NCBI GenBank assembly: GCA_006503535.1
Contig: QYRS01000002.1
Location: 2,542,001-2,606,000 of the forward strand
Reading direction: 5' to 3'
Length of the DNA stretch: 64,000 nucleotides
Source: Arthrinium phaeospermum
Taxonomy: Eukaryota; Ascomycota; Sordariomycetes; Amphisphaeriales; Apiosporaceae
The translations under genes were made by a program, and so were the position numbers. Each line of letters starts with the position of its first letter. Within the stretch, counting starts at the first letter, position 1. The notes under the pieces are model-generated. The model made no database searches, was not told the DNA's origin, and saw only the letters and a program-made list of their open reading frames with translations. Shown here piece by piece: positions 1 through 9,604 of this stretch.

Positions 1-1354
1 AGCGACATTGTTGGCGGCGGGTACCGCCATCATTTGCTATCCCAACGTATTCTTGCGCATCGACATGACGGAAAGCATGGAGATTCTGTTTTTGGAATGT
101 GAGGGCGCAGAGGATTACCAGGGGCTCTGTGAAAACGACAGGCGCTGGAGTAATATCCTTTCTCTGCTACTTGCGACGGTCATCCGAATATTCCTGGTCA
201 TCATATCCTATGGCTGTAAAGTCCCAGCGGGTATCTTCGTCCCATCTATGGCCATTGGTGCTTCCTTCGGGCGAACTATTGGAATAATAGTTCAGGCGCT
301 TCACGACTCTTACCCGCAAAGCGTCTTCTTTGCCTCTTGCCTACCCGATCTACCTTGCATTACCCCTGGAACATATGCATTTCTAGGCGCCGCAGCTGCT
401 CTCAGCGGCATCATGCACATCACCGTCTCTGTTGTCGTCATCATGTTCGAACTCACAGGGGCGCTTGATTATATTCTGCCCACCATGATTGTGGTTGGCG
501 TTACCAAAGCCGTGTCTGAAATCTTCGGTAAAGGGGGTATCGCGGACCGTATGATCTGGTTTAGTGGATTTCCCTTCCTCGACAACAAAGAAGACCACAA
601 CTTCGGGGTACCCGTCCAATCGGTCATGACCAATGACATTGTCACCATTCCAATCCAAGGCATGACGCTGCAATCAGTGGAAGATCTGCTCTCGCAGCCC
701 AAGTACCAAGGTTTCCCTATAGTAGAGGATGTAAACACGAGGATACTTGTAGGCTACATCGGACGTACAGAACTCCGCTACGCCATCGACCGGCTCCGGC
801 GCGAGCGCCAGATCACCATCAGCCCGCAGGCCAAGTGCTCCTTCTCGCCCTCCAACGTCGCGGGCGCCATCCCCGTGACGCCGACCGTGACGGTGTCCAA
901 CACGGACTACAACATCTCCTCGTCGGCGTCGACCATCGACTTCAGCCGCTACGTGGACCCCACACCAGTCATGGTGCACCCGCGCCTGCCGCTCGAGACG
1001 GTCATGGACATGTTCCGCAAGATCGGTCCGCGCGTCATTCTGATCGAGTACCACGGCCGCCTGGCCGGCTTGGTCACGGTCAAGGACTGCCTGAAATACC
1101 AGTTCAAGGTCGAGGCGGCCGAGAACCCGCACGCGAGCCACGACGTCCAGAAGGGCAACGAGGTGCTCTGGGGCTGGATCCAGACCGCGGGGTTCTGGGT
1201 CTCGGGCAAGCTGACCAGCGCCAGCGGCGGCCGCATCCGGCTCGGTAGTACGGAGATCCAGGGCGCGGGTCGGCCGCATGCGGGCAGAGGGGGCATCATG
1301 GACGGAGATGAAGACCTGGGCGATGAGGGCGGCGTGGAGTTGGAGAATAGGTAA
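1..1354 (+). CDS. Voltage-gated chloride channel/antiporter (CLC family), 3' part
   Basis: This is the C-terminal part of a CLC chloride channel or Cl-/H+ antiporter. The frame is already open at base 2, so the start lies left of the window; the TTG at base 8 is not a start. Visible CLC signatures are the GIFVP ion-path motif (about 228-248) and the PGTYAFLGAAAALSG helix (about 365-409) with the pore tyrosine. After the last membrane helix come two cytosolic CBS domains (about 605-790 and 955-1110), which bind nucleotides in this family. The long linker between them is Ser/Thr-rich, and the tail is Gly/acidic. Fungal relatives (Gef1-like) act in Golgi, vacuolar or plasma membranes in ion and pH homeostasis; which compartment cannot be told here. 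The visible part has no intron and ends at TAA 1352-1354. Family is certain, subtype is not. Confidence 0.93.
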   Translation, partial: ATLLAAGTAIICYPNVFLRIDMTESMEILFLECEGAEDYQGLCENDRRWSNILSLLLATVIRIFLVIISYGCKVPAGIFVPSMAIGASFGRTIGIIVQALHDSYPQSVFFASCLPDLPCITPGTYAFLGAAAALSGIMHITVSVVVIMFELTGALDYILPTMIVVGVTKAVSEIFGKGGIADRMIWFSGFPFLDNKEDHNFGVPVQSVMTNDIVTIPIQGMTLQSVEDLLSQPKYQGFPIVEDVNTRILVGYIGRTELRYAIDRLRRERQITISPQAKCSFSPSNVAGAIPVTPTVTVSNTDYNISSSASTIDFSRYVDPTPVMVHPRLPLETVMDMFRKIGPRVILIEYHGRLAGLVTVKDCLKYQFKVEAAENPHASHDVQKGNEVLWGWIQTAGFWVSGKLTSASGGRIRLGSTEIQGAGRPHAGRGGIMDGDEDLGDEGGVELENR

Positions 1355-1582
1355 CATGTTCTTTTATAGAGATTTATAGATTTTATAGCATAGGTGTTAC
1401 CACTCGGATATCAAGACAATTTTATATACTTTTCTTTTCGTGTCGAACTTTACTATACGATCGCAGTCCAAGTTTCTTTCTGTAACGGAAATCAGTGTGC
1501 GTACTGCGAAAGTCAGGTGGATGGTAAAAAAAAGTCTAGGTATTGAGGCTTTCTAATCTAGGTCTGGAAAGTCTACCCAGTA

Positions 1583-2968
1583 CTACAACTCTTCGGACTC
1601 CAGATCTCCAATAATCGCCACGTCCTCTTCATCATCCTCATCCTTCTCAACCCTAGGCACGGTCTCATCGACCTGTGCCGCCGCGCCAACCGCCGCGACA
1701 CCGCCGGCCGCGATGCCAGCCGCGATCGCATTCTCCGCGCCGTCATCATAGCGAGGCTGCTGCTGTTGCTGGCCGAGCAGAGGCTGCTCTGACGAGGACT
1801 CCTCGCTGGCGGAAGCCGTGCCAGCATCGTCGCCGGTGCCCTCGTCCTTGCGGCCGATGATGACGTTGCCGGCGACGAGCATGGCGGCGCCGAGCCACCA
1901 GAGCGGGGGCAGGAACTCGGCGAAGATGGCGAAGCCCAGGACGGCTGTGATGACGAAGTTGGCCGACGTGTTCATGATGGACACCTGCGTCGTGGAGCTG
2001 CCGCGCGCCAGGGCTTTGGTGAAGAGCGTCCACATCTGCAAGGGGAGAAGCCATGTTAGCACAGCCTAATGAAAGAGGGGCCTAGAAGATATCCGGGTCA
2101 CTTACGACGCCATTGAAGACTAGATTCAAGCCGAAGAAGGCCTGTGGGTTGCGGTTCTTGTCAGTACTACGCTCCGTGATTGGATACCCGAAATCACAAA
2201 TTGGTTAGGTAGAAGTCTTACAGCGCGGACAACGTATTCAATGGGCTGTTCCAGGTCGCTCAGACCCAGCACGCCCGAGACGGCCTCAGCAATTTGAGTG
2301 GTGAGATTATTGGTCGTTCTGTAGTACATGTAAGCTTCGTTTCGGTCACACAGTAACGTGGCGTCTCGGGGAATAAACAAGAAGCTGCCGTCTAGATGTA
2401 ACAAAACACATTGTCCAACGGCAGGCATCATAAGGTAGCCAACCGCGCGTACACGGAGACTTAATAGGGCCACATGGACCAAGAAATCAGACATGATCAT
2501 GCCGCGCAACGGAAGCTCAAAAGTGGCCGGTGAACTACTGACACATATGGTTGCGATGCGATGCGTCTAACTGCCGGCACCAAGCTGATGGGGGATAGAG
2601 GCTTGCATGGCGAACCAAGTAAACACACAAAGAACGTACAGTTTAGCAAAAACGCCATTGAAAGCAGCGCAGGCGCCGCTGGCGATAGCGAGCACAATCC
2701 ATTGATTCCGACTCGCCCATGATGCTGGACCAGCGGTGGTGGTTGGCGGGTCTCTCACACTCTCGGTGGATGGGCGGGCAGCGGCAGCGGCAGCGCCGCC
2801 GGCATCGTTGCTCATCTTTTGATTGGTCGATAAAGCAGCACCTTGACGTCGCCTGGCTGTGGTAGTGGCAGCAGAAACAGAAGTTGATGAAGGGAGAAGG
2901 TCAGACTTCGGCTCGTCCGGGTGCATGAGAGGCTGCTGCCGGGCGGCCGGCTTCTTACGCGGCGCCAT
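1583..2968 (-). CDS. TMEM42-like membrane protein (EamA/DMT-type transporter)
   Basis: Four exons, 2968-2640, 2318-2222, 2141-2106 and 2035-1583, join in phase to give about 304 residues. The N-terminal 80 or so residues are polar, Ala/Ser/Thr-rich and probably disordered. Membrane segments follow, including the NGVFAKL motif at the end of exon 1, FFGLNLVFNGV spanning exon 3, and a C-terminal pair reading NTSANFVITAVLGF and WWLGAAMLVAGNVIIG. This order matches the TMEM42 family of half-size drug/metabolite-transporter-like proteins, whose substrate is unknown. The C-terminal tail of about 70 residues is rich in Gln, Ala, Asp and Glu and is a fungal extension. The 36-nt exon 3 is easily missed by gene finders, but it supplies the conserved helix and keeps phase. 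The gene converges on the CLC gene with a 228-bp spacer. Confidence 0.85.
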
Positions 2969-4343
2969 GGCGTTGGGTGCGCGTGGTTGGGATAGGCTAT
3001 GGAGTATTTAGGTTAGTAATCCGTAACCTGCTTTCAAGTTGGAGGTTGCCGCAGTTGATGGACGTCTTCTGTTGGCTGTGTGTTTCAACCTCTGGCTAGG
3101 TTGCTTCTGATTTCGTCAGAGTTGGTAATTTGAAGGCTAGCCGATTTTACAGGTCCGTTTCAAATCATACAGGCACCCCTCACCCACCTAAAATCAACCC
3201 CTGTGCGCAACATTGATGGATGATGCCCTCGTCATTGCATCGGAAACAACCAGATCTCGGTATTATAGAAGCACAAATTGACTTACATCAATTATTTCAT
3301 CTCCGCTAGAGTTGTTGTAGATGCAATATGGGGTCTGCGTGCTTGTCAATTGACATACAATCTGTTCTATTAAGGAAGTCCAGTCCCTTCTAGCACCGAC
3401 GTACTGTTTTGCAGGGACAAAAACAGACCCGGCTAAGGTCAACACCGTTTGCGTTTATAACTCGCCATATGAACTCATCGGTTCTCATGGGTCCTGTACC
3501 CTCATGCGAACGATGTACGCAAAGGAACATGAGTGTGTTCGATCGAGTGAGAACGGAAGATGTACCATTGCCAACACGCTGCGGCCTGCCTTGACATAAA
3601 GAACTCTCTATTGCCTCGCTTTCTCAAAAGGGGCCAGAAATATCCCCAGTAAAATTTCATCGCAGCTGTCCATAGTAATAGACCTCAACCTTTACTACAG
3701 CAAAGAGTGTTTTGTTGACAAGTAGCTGTGTATAAGCAACAAGTTCAACCCCCGCAGATGCCGACTCCGCAAGAGCAGGATGGGTTTGATACCGACATGG
3801 GCTTGTCTCCTCTCGTTTTGATAGATCCTTAAAGTAAGTGCTTTGGTAATCACTCAGAGAGAAGAAGCATGTAAGCCTCAGATCGCTGTCCCCATCAGCA
3901 CTAAAGCTCGAAACGTATTTTGTCCATTAATCTTCCTGGGAGCGGAAGTGCTGACCAGCCACCGCCTCGGAGGAGAAAATAGATCTCAAACTCATAAAAT
4001 CTCAAAACTCCATCTGCATTGACTCGTTCATTAGATACTCGTGACCAAGCAGGATCTCTGAATATCGAGCTATATATTCAATTACAATCTACCTTATCTA
4101 CACACACATGCACACTCCCGCATGATGTATATTGATGTCTGAGTGGCAGAGCCGACTGGGGCAAGTGCGCATGGACAACGGCCTCTACTGTCTACTCTAT
4201 CTTATGAACAACTTCAAGAGGTGACTATACCTTTGCAACCCCAGGCGAACGTCGACCACGTAAGAGCTGAGTGAAGCGCATACATCTCAGAAAGAAACTG
4301 TGTTGTACATGACTAGACGGTCGCCAGCGACATCTGATCTGGC
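2969..4343. other. Spacer without a recognisable gene
   Basis: About 1.4 kb upstream of the TMEM42-like gene. Only short open frames of 60-70 codons occur, in changing frames and without family resemblance. The part next to 2968 must hold the promoter of that gene, but I see no unambiguous element. The rest, about 3600-4140, is A+T-richer than the flanking exons and may be decayed sequence. Confidence 0.6.
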
Positions 4344-4870
4344 CTAGTTGAGTATGATGCCCACAGTAAACAGCACAAGGCCAGTCCAAAGGTAGATGTC
4401 CCCCCATGATACAATAGTCATGACTACAACATATCCTGCGGAGGAAAACACAGGCATACGATGTACGTAAGTCCGATGTTGATTTCCAAAGCAACTCACT
4501 AGGGGGGCTGAAGGGAGTTCATGCGACCAATGGGTATGAATAATCCGTGCCCCAGAGCTCACCAACCACCATCTGGCCGCGTATGCGGTCTCGCAGGATG
4601 TCAATTAGTATCCAGGCTGCGCTGGACAGCATATCTCGCACGAGCCCAAAAGCCAAAGAGACACGGCGCCGGCCACGGGCACTTTCGAATTGTGAACCAA
4701 TGACGTGGAAAGCATCACTGGGAGTAGCATGACCAGAGGATACTCCTTGGCTAGCATGCACTTGTAGAATGTGATATGCATTACTAAATTGGCAAATCGG
4801 CTCAAGTAATGGTCAGGCCAATAACTTGTATCCCGTGGATTCGCTCTGTAAACCACCTAGCAGTCCCCAT
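4326..4870 (-). pseudogene. Probable remnant of a multi-span membrane protein gene
   Basis: Three successive minus-strand frames each carry hydrophobic, protein-like sequence that would make sense if joined. The first (about 4866-4640) has aromatic and basic stretches such as YWPDHYLSRFANL and EYPLVMLLPVMLS. The second (about 4660-4519) has AAWILIDILRDRIRGQMVV and ends at a TGA. The third (about 4436-4344) has YVVVMTIVSWGDIYLWTG and ends at a TAG. A good intron (GTGAGT near 4499 to CCGCAG near 4436) links frames two and three in phase, but the TGA at about 4520 lies before it. Frames one and two differ by one base near 4650 with no splice signals between. I read this as a broken gene; I do not recognise the family. 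An active gene with missed short introns is the alternative. Confidence 0.4.
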
Positions 4871-5073
4871 CTGTGACATGCTGTTGTCCAAAGCACAATT
4901 GTGAAGCTTTGGTGTCAATCTTATCGTTGCCCCAAATCCCAAAAACAAAAGCAGTATACACTCATGACCCCGAAAAAACGCCGTTCCATGCTATCAATAG
5001 TTCTGTCTCTTCTCCTCCTTCGTCATATGATCGCCTTTCTAGTCGCTGCAGTTAGACCCGCGTTGATCTCCGC

Positions 5074-5608
5074 CTAGGTGCCCGTGGGCTTAGCAGTGCA
5101 GGACACAATCTTGACCTTGTCGGCCGAGACGACTTGACCACCGCTGTCCATCTTGAAGGTGACGTTCTTGAGCTGGAAAGTCCAAACTTCGTCACAGAAT
5201 CGGTAGGTATCGAGGCTTCCCTAAATAGCGAGGAAACGCGCATTAATATTCGGGCGCTCATATGAAAGGCACAGGCATGCTAAGAAGAATTGCTAGAATG
5301 GAGAATGAGAGACGCTTCTGCGACAGGTCACCGTACCTTGAAACTGAGCCGCGCCCGGACCTGGTTCTGCAGCACTTCGGCGATGGCACGATCGAAGTTC
5401 GCCAGAATCTTCATCGCAAGCTGAGGGTCGATTCGAGTTTCCATGATAAGGTCGTCGAGAGCGTCCGTCAGCGCAGCACCGACACTGCGAATTGGTGACA
5501 TCTTGTATTAGCTTCTCGAAGATCCAACAGTGAATAGGATGTCGAGTTGCATGCGTCATACCTGCTTTGACGGTAGAGCTCGTAGAAGCTCTGCTTGTCG
5601 GTAGCCAT
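5074..5608 (-). CDS. TOA2: Transcription initiation factor IIA gamma subunit
   Basis: Exons 5608-5562, 5484-5337 and 5220-5074 join to 113 residues, the usual size for this subunit. TFIIA is a general RNA polymerase II factor that stabilises TBP on promoter DNA. The small subunit has an N-terminal four-helix part, seen here in [14 protein letters not shown] followed by the [20 protein letters not shown] helices. Its C-terminal beta-barrel strand region is seen in [10 protein letters not shown] and KVKIVSC. Both introns fall in phase, and each exon contributes a conserved block, so the model is firm. The gene is transcribed away from the LSH-type remodeller, with 585 bp between the two start codons. 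Confidence 0.95.
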
Positions 5609-6193
5609 CGTCGGTGATCTGAAGATATTCAATGGCAACGGCGGCGGCGGGCGGGTAAAATGATGATGAAAGTGATGAAGTTGCGCCGTTTAAATAGTTC
5701 CGGAAATAGGATGCGTCGAGGGTCGTTGAGGCTTGGTGGAGCCGATTGAGTCAGCAGTGCTGTGGCAGTGCCGGAATGCTGGAGTAAGGAGGTGGTGTTC
5801 CAGTCAGTGGCTGGAAGGTGCAGGTAAGTACCTAACCTAGGTAGGTGGGGAGATGCTTAAAGTGTGGGATGGGGGTGGTTGCCTGGGAAAAAGCACTTAA
5901 CACGTGCATCCGCGGAATCTCGCGTTGGAACGCGCTCCTGAGATCGCGCTAACCTGAAGCTATGGCATCATCACTTTGACAAAGGACTCGAATTGACGAG
6001 GTACCGTTGGGGAGCCTGGAATCTACGCCCGGAATTTATTACGTCTCTGCTCTCGGCGACGTACAAAAACGTTTTTTATAGAACGTAATGGGCAGACATT
6101 CATCGTTAAGTTCAAATTCTGTCGCATCATTCTCAACACTCCCCAAGGGCACCTTCATCGCCACCATCCATTGAAAGTCACAGTTAGCTCAAC
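5609..6193. promoter_or_regulatory. Divergent promoter region, TOA2 / LSH-type remodeller
   Basis: This 585-bp spacer separates two start codons pointing outward, so it must hold both promoters and 5' UTRs. It contains a perfect E-box palindrome CACGTG at 5901-5906 and a run of the recurring ACCTAGGTAGG-type motif at about 5836-5851. No TATA box stands out at a fixed distance from either gene, which is ordinary for housekeeping fungal promoters. Element function is inferred, not shown. Confidence 0.6.
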
Positions 6194-8999
6194 ATGGCGG
6201 CCACGTCGACTTTCGGCGACGAGCACATGCTCACCGAAGAAAAGAAGGCAAGAGCTGAGAACACTCGAGCAGAGGCGAAAAGACTGGCCCAGATTCGCAA
6301 CAAGCGCAAGAAGTCGCAAATATCACCACAGGAGCGAGCTGCCCGGGCAAAGGAGCTTGATGAGCTCCTGCGCAAGAGCAAGATCTTCAGTGATATCCTG
6401 ACCAAAAAGACTAAGGCTCTTGGCCGCGTCGGACGTGACTTCGACAACCAAGCCCTTGCCGAAGCTGGCCTAGAACTCAAGCCGCAACCCAAGATTATGA
6501 CCGGTGGCACGATGCGCGACTACCAGCTCGAAGGCTTGACCTGGATGTATGAGATATGCTTGCAGGGGCTCAGCGGCATTCTGGCTGACGAGATGGGTCT
6601 TGGTTGGTATTGCCATTATCAAGCCCGCATGCGTTTTACTAATGATGCAAACCACAGGAAAAACAATTCAGACGATCTCGCTCGTGGCACTGCTTCGTGA
6701 GCAGGAGAAATACTTTGGCCCGCATCTTATAATTGCACCATTGAGCACGTTATCGAATTGGCGGAACGAATTCGAAAAGTGGACGCCTTCCATTCCGTTC
6801 GTCATGTACCATGGCACACCTGAGGACCGCCAAGCAATCTTCAAAAATAAGATTTGGAAGCATTATGCAAAGGGCAGACCGACGGAGAGGTTTCCGGTCG
6901 TATGTACCAGTTATGAGATGATTTTGAAAGATCGAGCGGCCTTATCCAAAATTGATTGGGCATTTATCGTGGTGGTAAGCATGCCCTGTTACTACGCCAT
7001 GCATAAGATCCATCAAAAGTTTGCTAATCATTGTCGCTCTAGGATGAGGGCCATAGAATGAAGAATGCGGACTCCAAGCTATTCAGGGAGCTGATGCAGT
7101 TCAAATCAGCGACCCGACTCCTTATCACCGGCACTCCTCTCCAGAACAACCTAAAAGAGCTATGGTCACTTCTTCACTTCCTCATGCCCCAGACCTTTCT
7201 GGATTGGGAAGCGTTCGAGGATTGGTTCGACTTCAGTGACCTGCAGAATGAAGAGGGCACCGAGCAGTTTATCGAAGACAAGAACAACCAAGATCTGGTG
7301 AAGAAGATCCACAACGTCTTGCAGCCTCTGCTGCTGAGAAGGATCAAGGCAGATGTCGCGAGCTACTTACCCAAGAAACGAGAATACGTGCTGTATGCTC
7401 CAATGACGAAGGAGCAGACGGACTTGTACAATGTCATTAGCGATCGAGGTACCGACACAAGAGCCTACCTGGAAAACAAGGTGGTCGAGAGTCTGGCGGG
7501 GAGCGTGACTGGTACCCCATCTGCCTCTACTCGGTCGAGCCGTCAATCGTCTCGGGCTGGTAGTACTCGCCCGTCGGACTCCGGAGGCTCACCCAACAAT
7601 GCTTTCTCTATGATGATGGGCAAGAAGACCGGCACGCGATCTCAAGCTAAAGCAGAAGAATCGGGCGTGACCACCCCCTCGAGGACACCAGGAAAGCGAA
7701 AGGCAGCCCCGACGAAGGAGACGCCCCCGGCGAAGAGTACTAAGTCGAGCAGACAATCAACGCCATCTTCGATTGGTACAGGCCGAGGCAGGGGACGTCC
7801 TCGTAAGAACGTCCAAACTTACAAGGTTCCAGATGATTCGGACGACGACGATCTTGATGACGCTGCGTTTGAAGCAAAGCTGGCCGCCGAGATGGAAGCG
7901 GCCGCGTTGACGGATGAGGAGTTCCCACTGGACGAAGAGGAAACGGCGAGAGCCGCCACCTTGGAACTTGCTAGTAAGTTGACTTACCGTGACGATTGTC
8001 CCTCGTTTCAATACTTACATTTTCAGAAATGCAAATCGCCGACAAGAAGCTTGGCAATTCCTTGATGCAGCTACGACTCGTGTGCAACAGCCCGCATAAC
8101 TTCTACAACCCATGGGCGTTTGACGAGAACACACCTGTTGACGAAAGCATTGTGACATCTTCGGGCAAAATGCTCCTGCTGGATCGCTTGCTCCCCGAAC
8201 TGTTCGCACGGGGACATAAGGTGTTGATCTTCTCCCAGTTCAAGACCCAACTGGACATATTGCATGACTATTGCAATGATCTACGGGGGTGGAAAGTATG
8301 TCGAATCGATGGTGGCGTGAAACAGGAGGACCGGCAAGAGCAGATCAAGAACTTCAACGAGGACCCGGACTTCAAAGTATTTCTGCTTTCCACGAGGGCT
8401 GGTGGGCAGGGTATTAACCTTGCGAGCGCCGATACCGTCATCCTATTTGACAGGCAAGTAGTACGCAAACATCCCCATGACGCATCCTACTAATACTCCT
8501 TTCACAGCGATTGGAACCCTCAGCAAGACTTGCAAGCCCAGGACAGATGCCACCGCATCGGCCAGACCCGGCCCGTGGTTGTCTACCGCCTGGCCACGAA
8601 AGGAACTGTTGAAGAAGAGCTGCTTATGAGTGCCGATGCGAAGCGCAGACTCGAAAAGCTTGTGATTCGCAAGGGCGGCTTCAAGTCCATGGGCCAGAAA
8701 CTCGACCAGAACGAGCTTCTGGACAAGGAGACGCTGCGAGCTCTCTTGTTGAAGGAGGGCGAGGTATACCAACACTCCGGTAACGATCGCATCTTCAGCG
8801 ACGAGGATTTGGAAGTGTTGTGTGATCGGTATGTTCGCTCAGAGCTGATTGTTATTTTGTGTGCGTAACTAAAAAAAAAAAACTCAGGAGCGATACGGCT
8901 TACGATCGCGCGGCGAGTGGTGCCGGCAACTCCGAGGGCTTCCAGGTTGTTGACACAGCTGCGGATGGAATTAAGCAGATCAAGACTAAGGAGCTGTGA
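6194..8999 (+). CDS. SNF2-family ATPase, LSH/DDM1/IRC5-type chromatin remodeller
   Basis: Six exons (6194-6602, 6658-6974, 7043-7973, 8027-8453, 8508-8828, 8888-8999) give 838 residues. The protein has a basic coiled N-terminus, the SNF2 N-lobe with the Walker A motif DEMGLGKT (K138, split by intron 1), the DEGH box (residues 243-246, right after intron 2) and [10 protein letters not shown]. The helicase C-lobe has [25 protein letters not shown] and HRIGQTRPV. Overall likeness is to HELLS/LSH, plant DDM1, yeast Irc5 and Neurospora MUS-30, which remodel nucleosomes in genome maintenance and, in plants and animals, DNA methylation. Between the lobes lies a roughly 170-residue Ser/Thr/Lys-rich insert with an AT-hook (RGRGRPRK, residues 490-497) and an acidic run. 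Intron 4 has a GC donor (8454-8455) yet restores the invariant SDWNP motif. The protein is probably nuclear. Confidence 0.93.
7467..7960 (+). other. Disordered AT-hook insert between the two SNF2 lobes
   Basis: Within exon 3 of the remodeller, the encoded segment is dominated by Ser, Thr, Arg, Lys and Gly, then turns acidic (about 7833-7860 and 7908-7950). The AT-hook core at 7784-7807 would contact the minor groove of A/T-rich DNA. HELLS/DDM1 proteins often have linker insertions here, but an AT-hook in this place is a specific added DNA-binding hint. Confidence 0.7.
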
Positions 9000-9604
9000 T
9001 CTGGTTACTGCTAACGTGCCAACGATAGGGGAGATGATGTACACATGGAGGCTCACGAGCAGGGTATATATGCCAGCAGGCGTTGGTCAGGATTTGTATG
9101 TAGCATGCCTGCGTTTGTATTGTAGAGCTGCTTGGATTGCGCCTTCGATAGGCTTCTGTATGTAATGTATTTTGCCCACATAGGGGTGCTTTTGGTCTGT
9201 ATGAGTAACAACAGCGATTTCCGGCTGCATTCGTCCCTCTTCTTAAGACAAAGAGTGGTGGGACCCTTTCATGTTGTTTGCCATTACCGCAGGCAACGTT
9301 GGACGTAGTCAGCCCTGAAAGGAACTTATGACAAAAGGCACTTCACAATGACATTGAGATGTAGCGTATAACCTACGAAGCGTCTCATTGATGGACTACC
9401 ATCAATCATTTCCGTCTCCTGCGACTGATGTATGCTTCGCTCGTACTCTGATTCTTCATGTATACGCCAGAACATACAAGCTTGCCTTCATACACGCCAT
9501 TTTATTCCTTTCGCCAGCTGCATACAGTCCTCGCTGCCCAGCTCTATGAAGATATATTATAACATTCTAATCAGAGAACAGATATTCTCGTAGCCAGGGA
9601 CACG
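9000..9604. other. Spacer between remodeller 3' end and membrane protein gene
   Basis: 605 bp with no convincing open frame. It must carry the 3' UTR of the remodeller and the promoter of the next gene on the same strand. TA-rich stretches lie at about 9549-9570, roughly 40-55 bp before the ATG, and could serve as core promoter sequence. Confidence 0.55.

Noticed and set aside
674..1357. Long minus-strand frame opposite the CLC gene (227 codons)
   Set aside because: It is the GC-rich shadow of the CBS-domain coding strand; composition (Ala/Arg/Asp/Val) and absence of motifs fit an antisense artefact.
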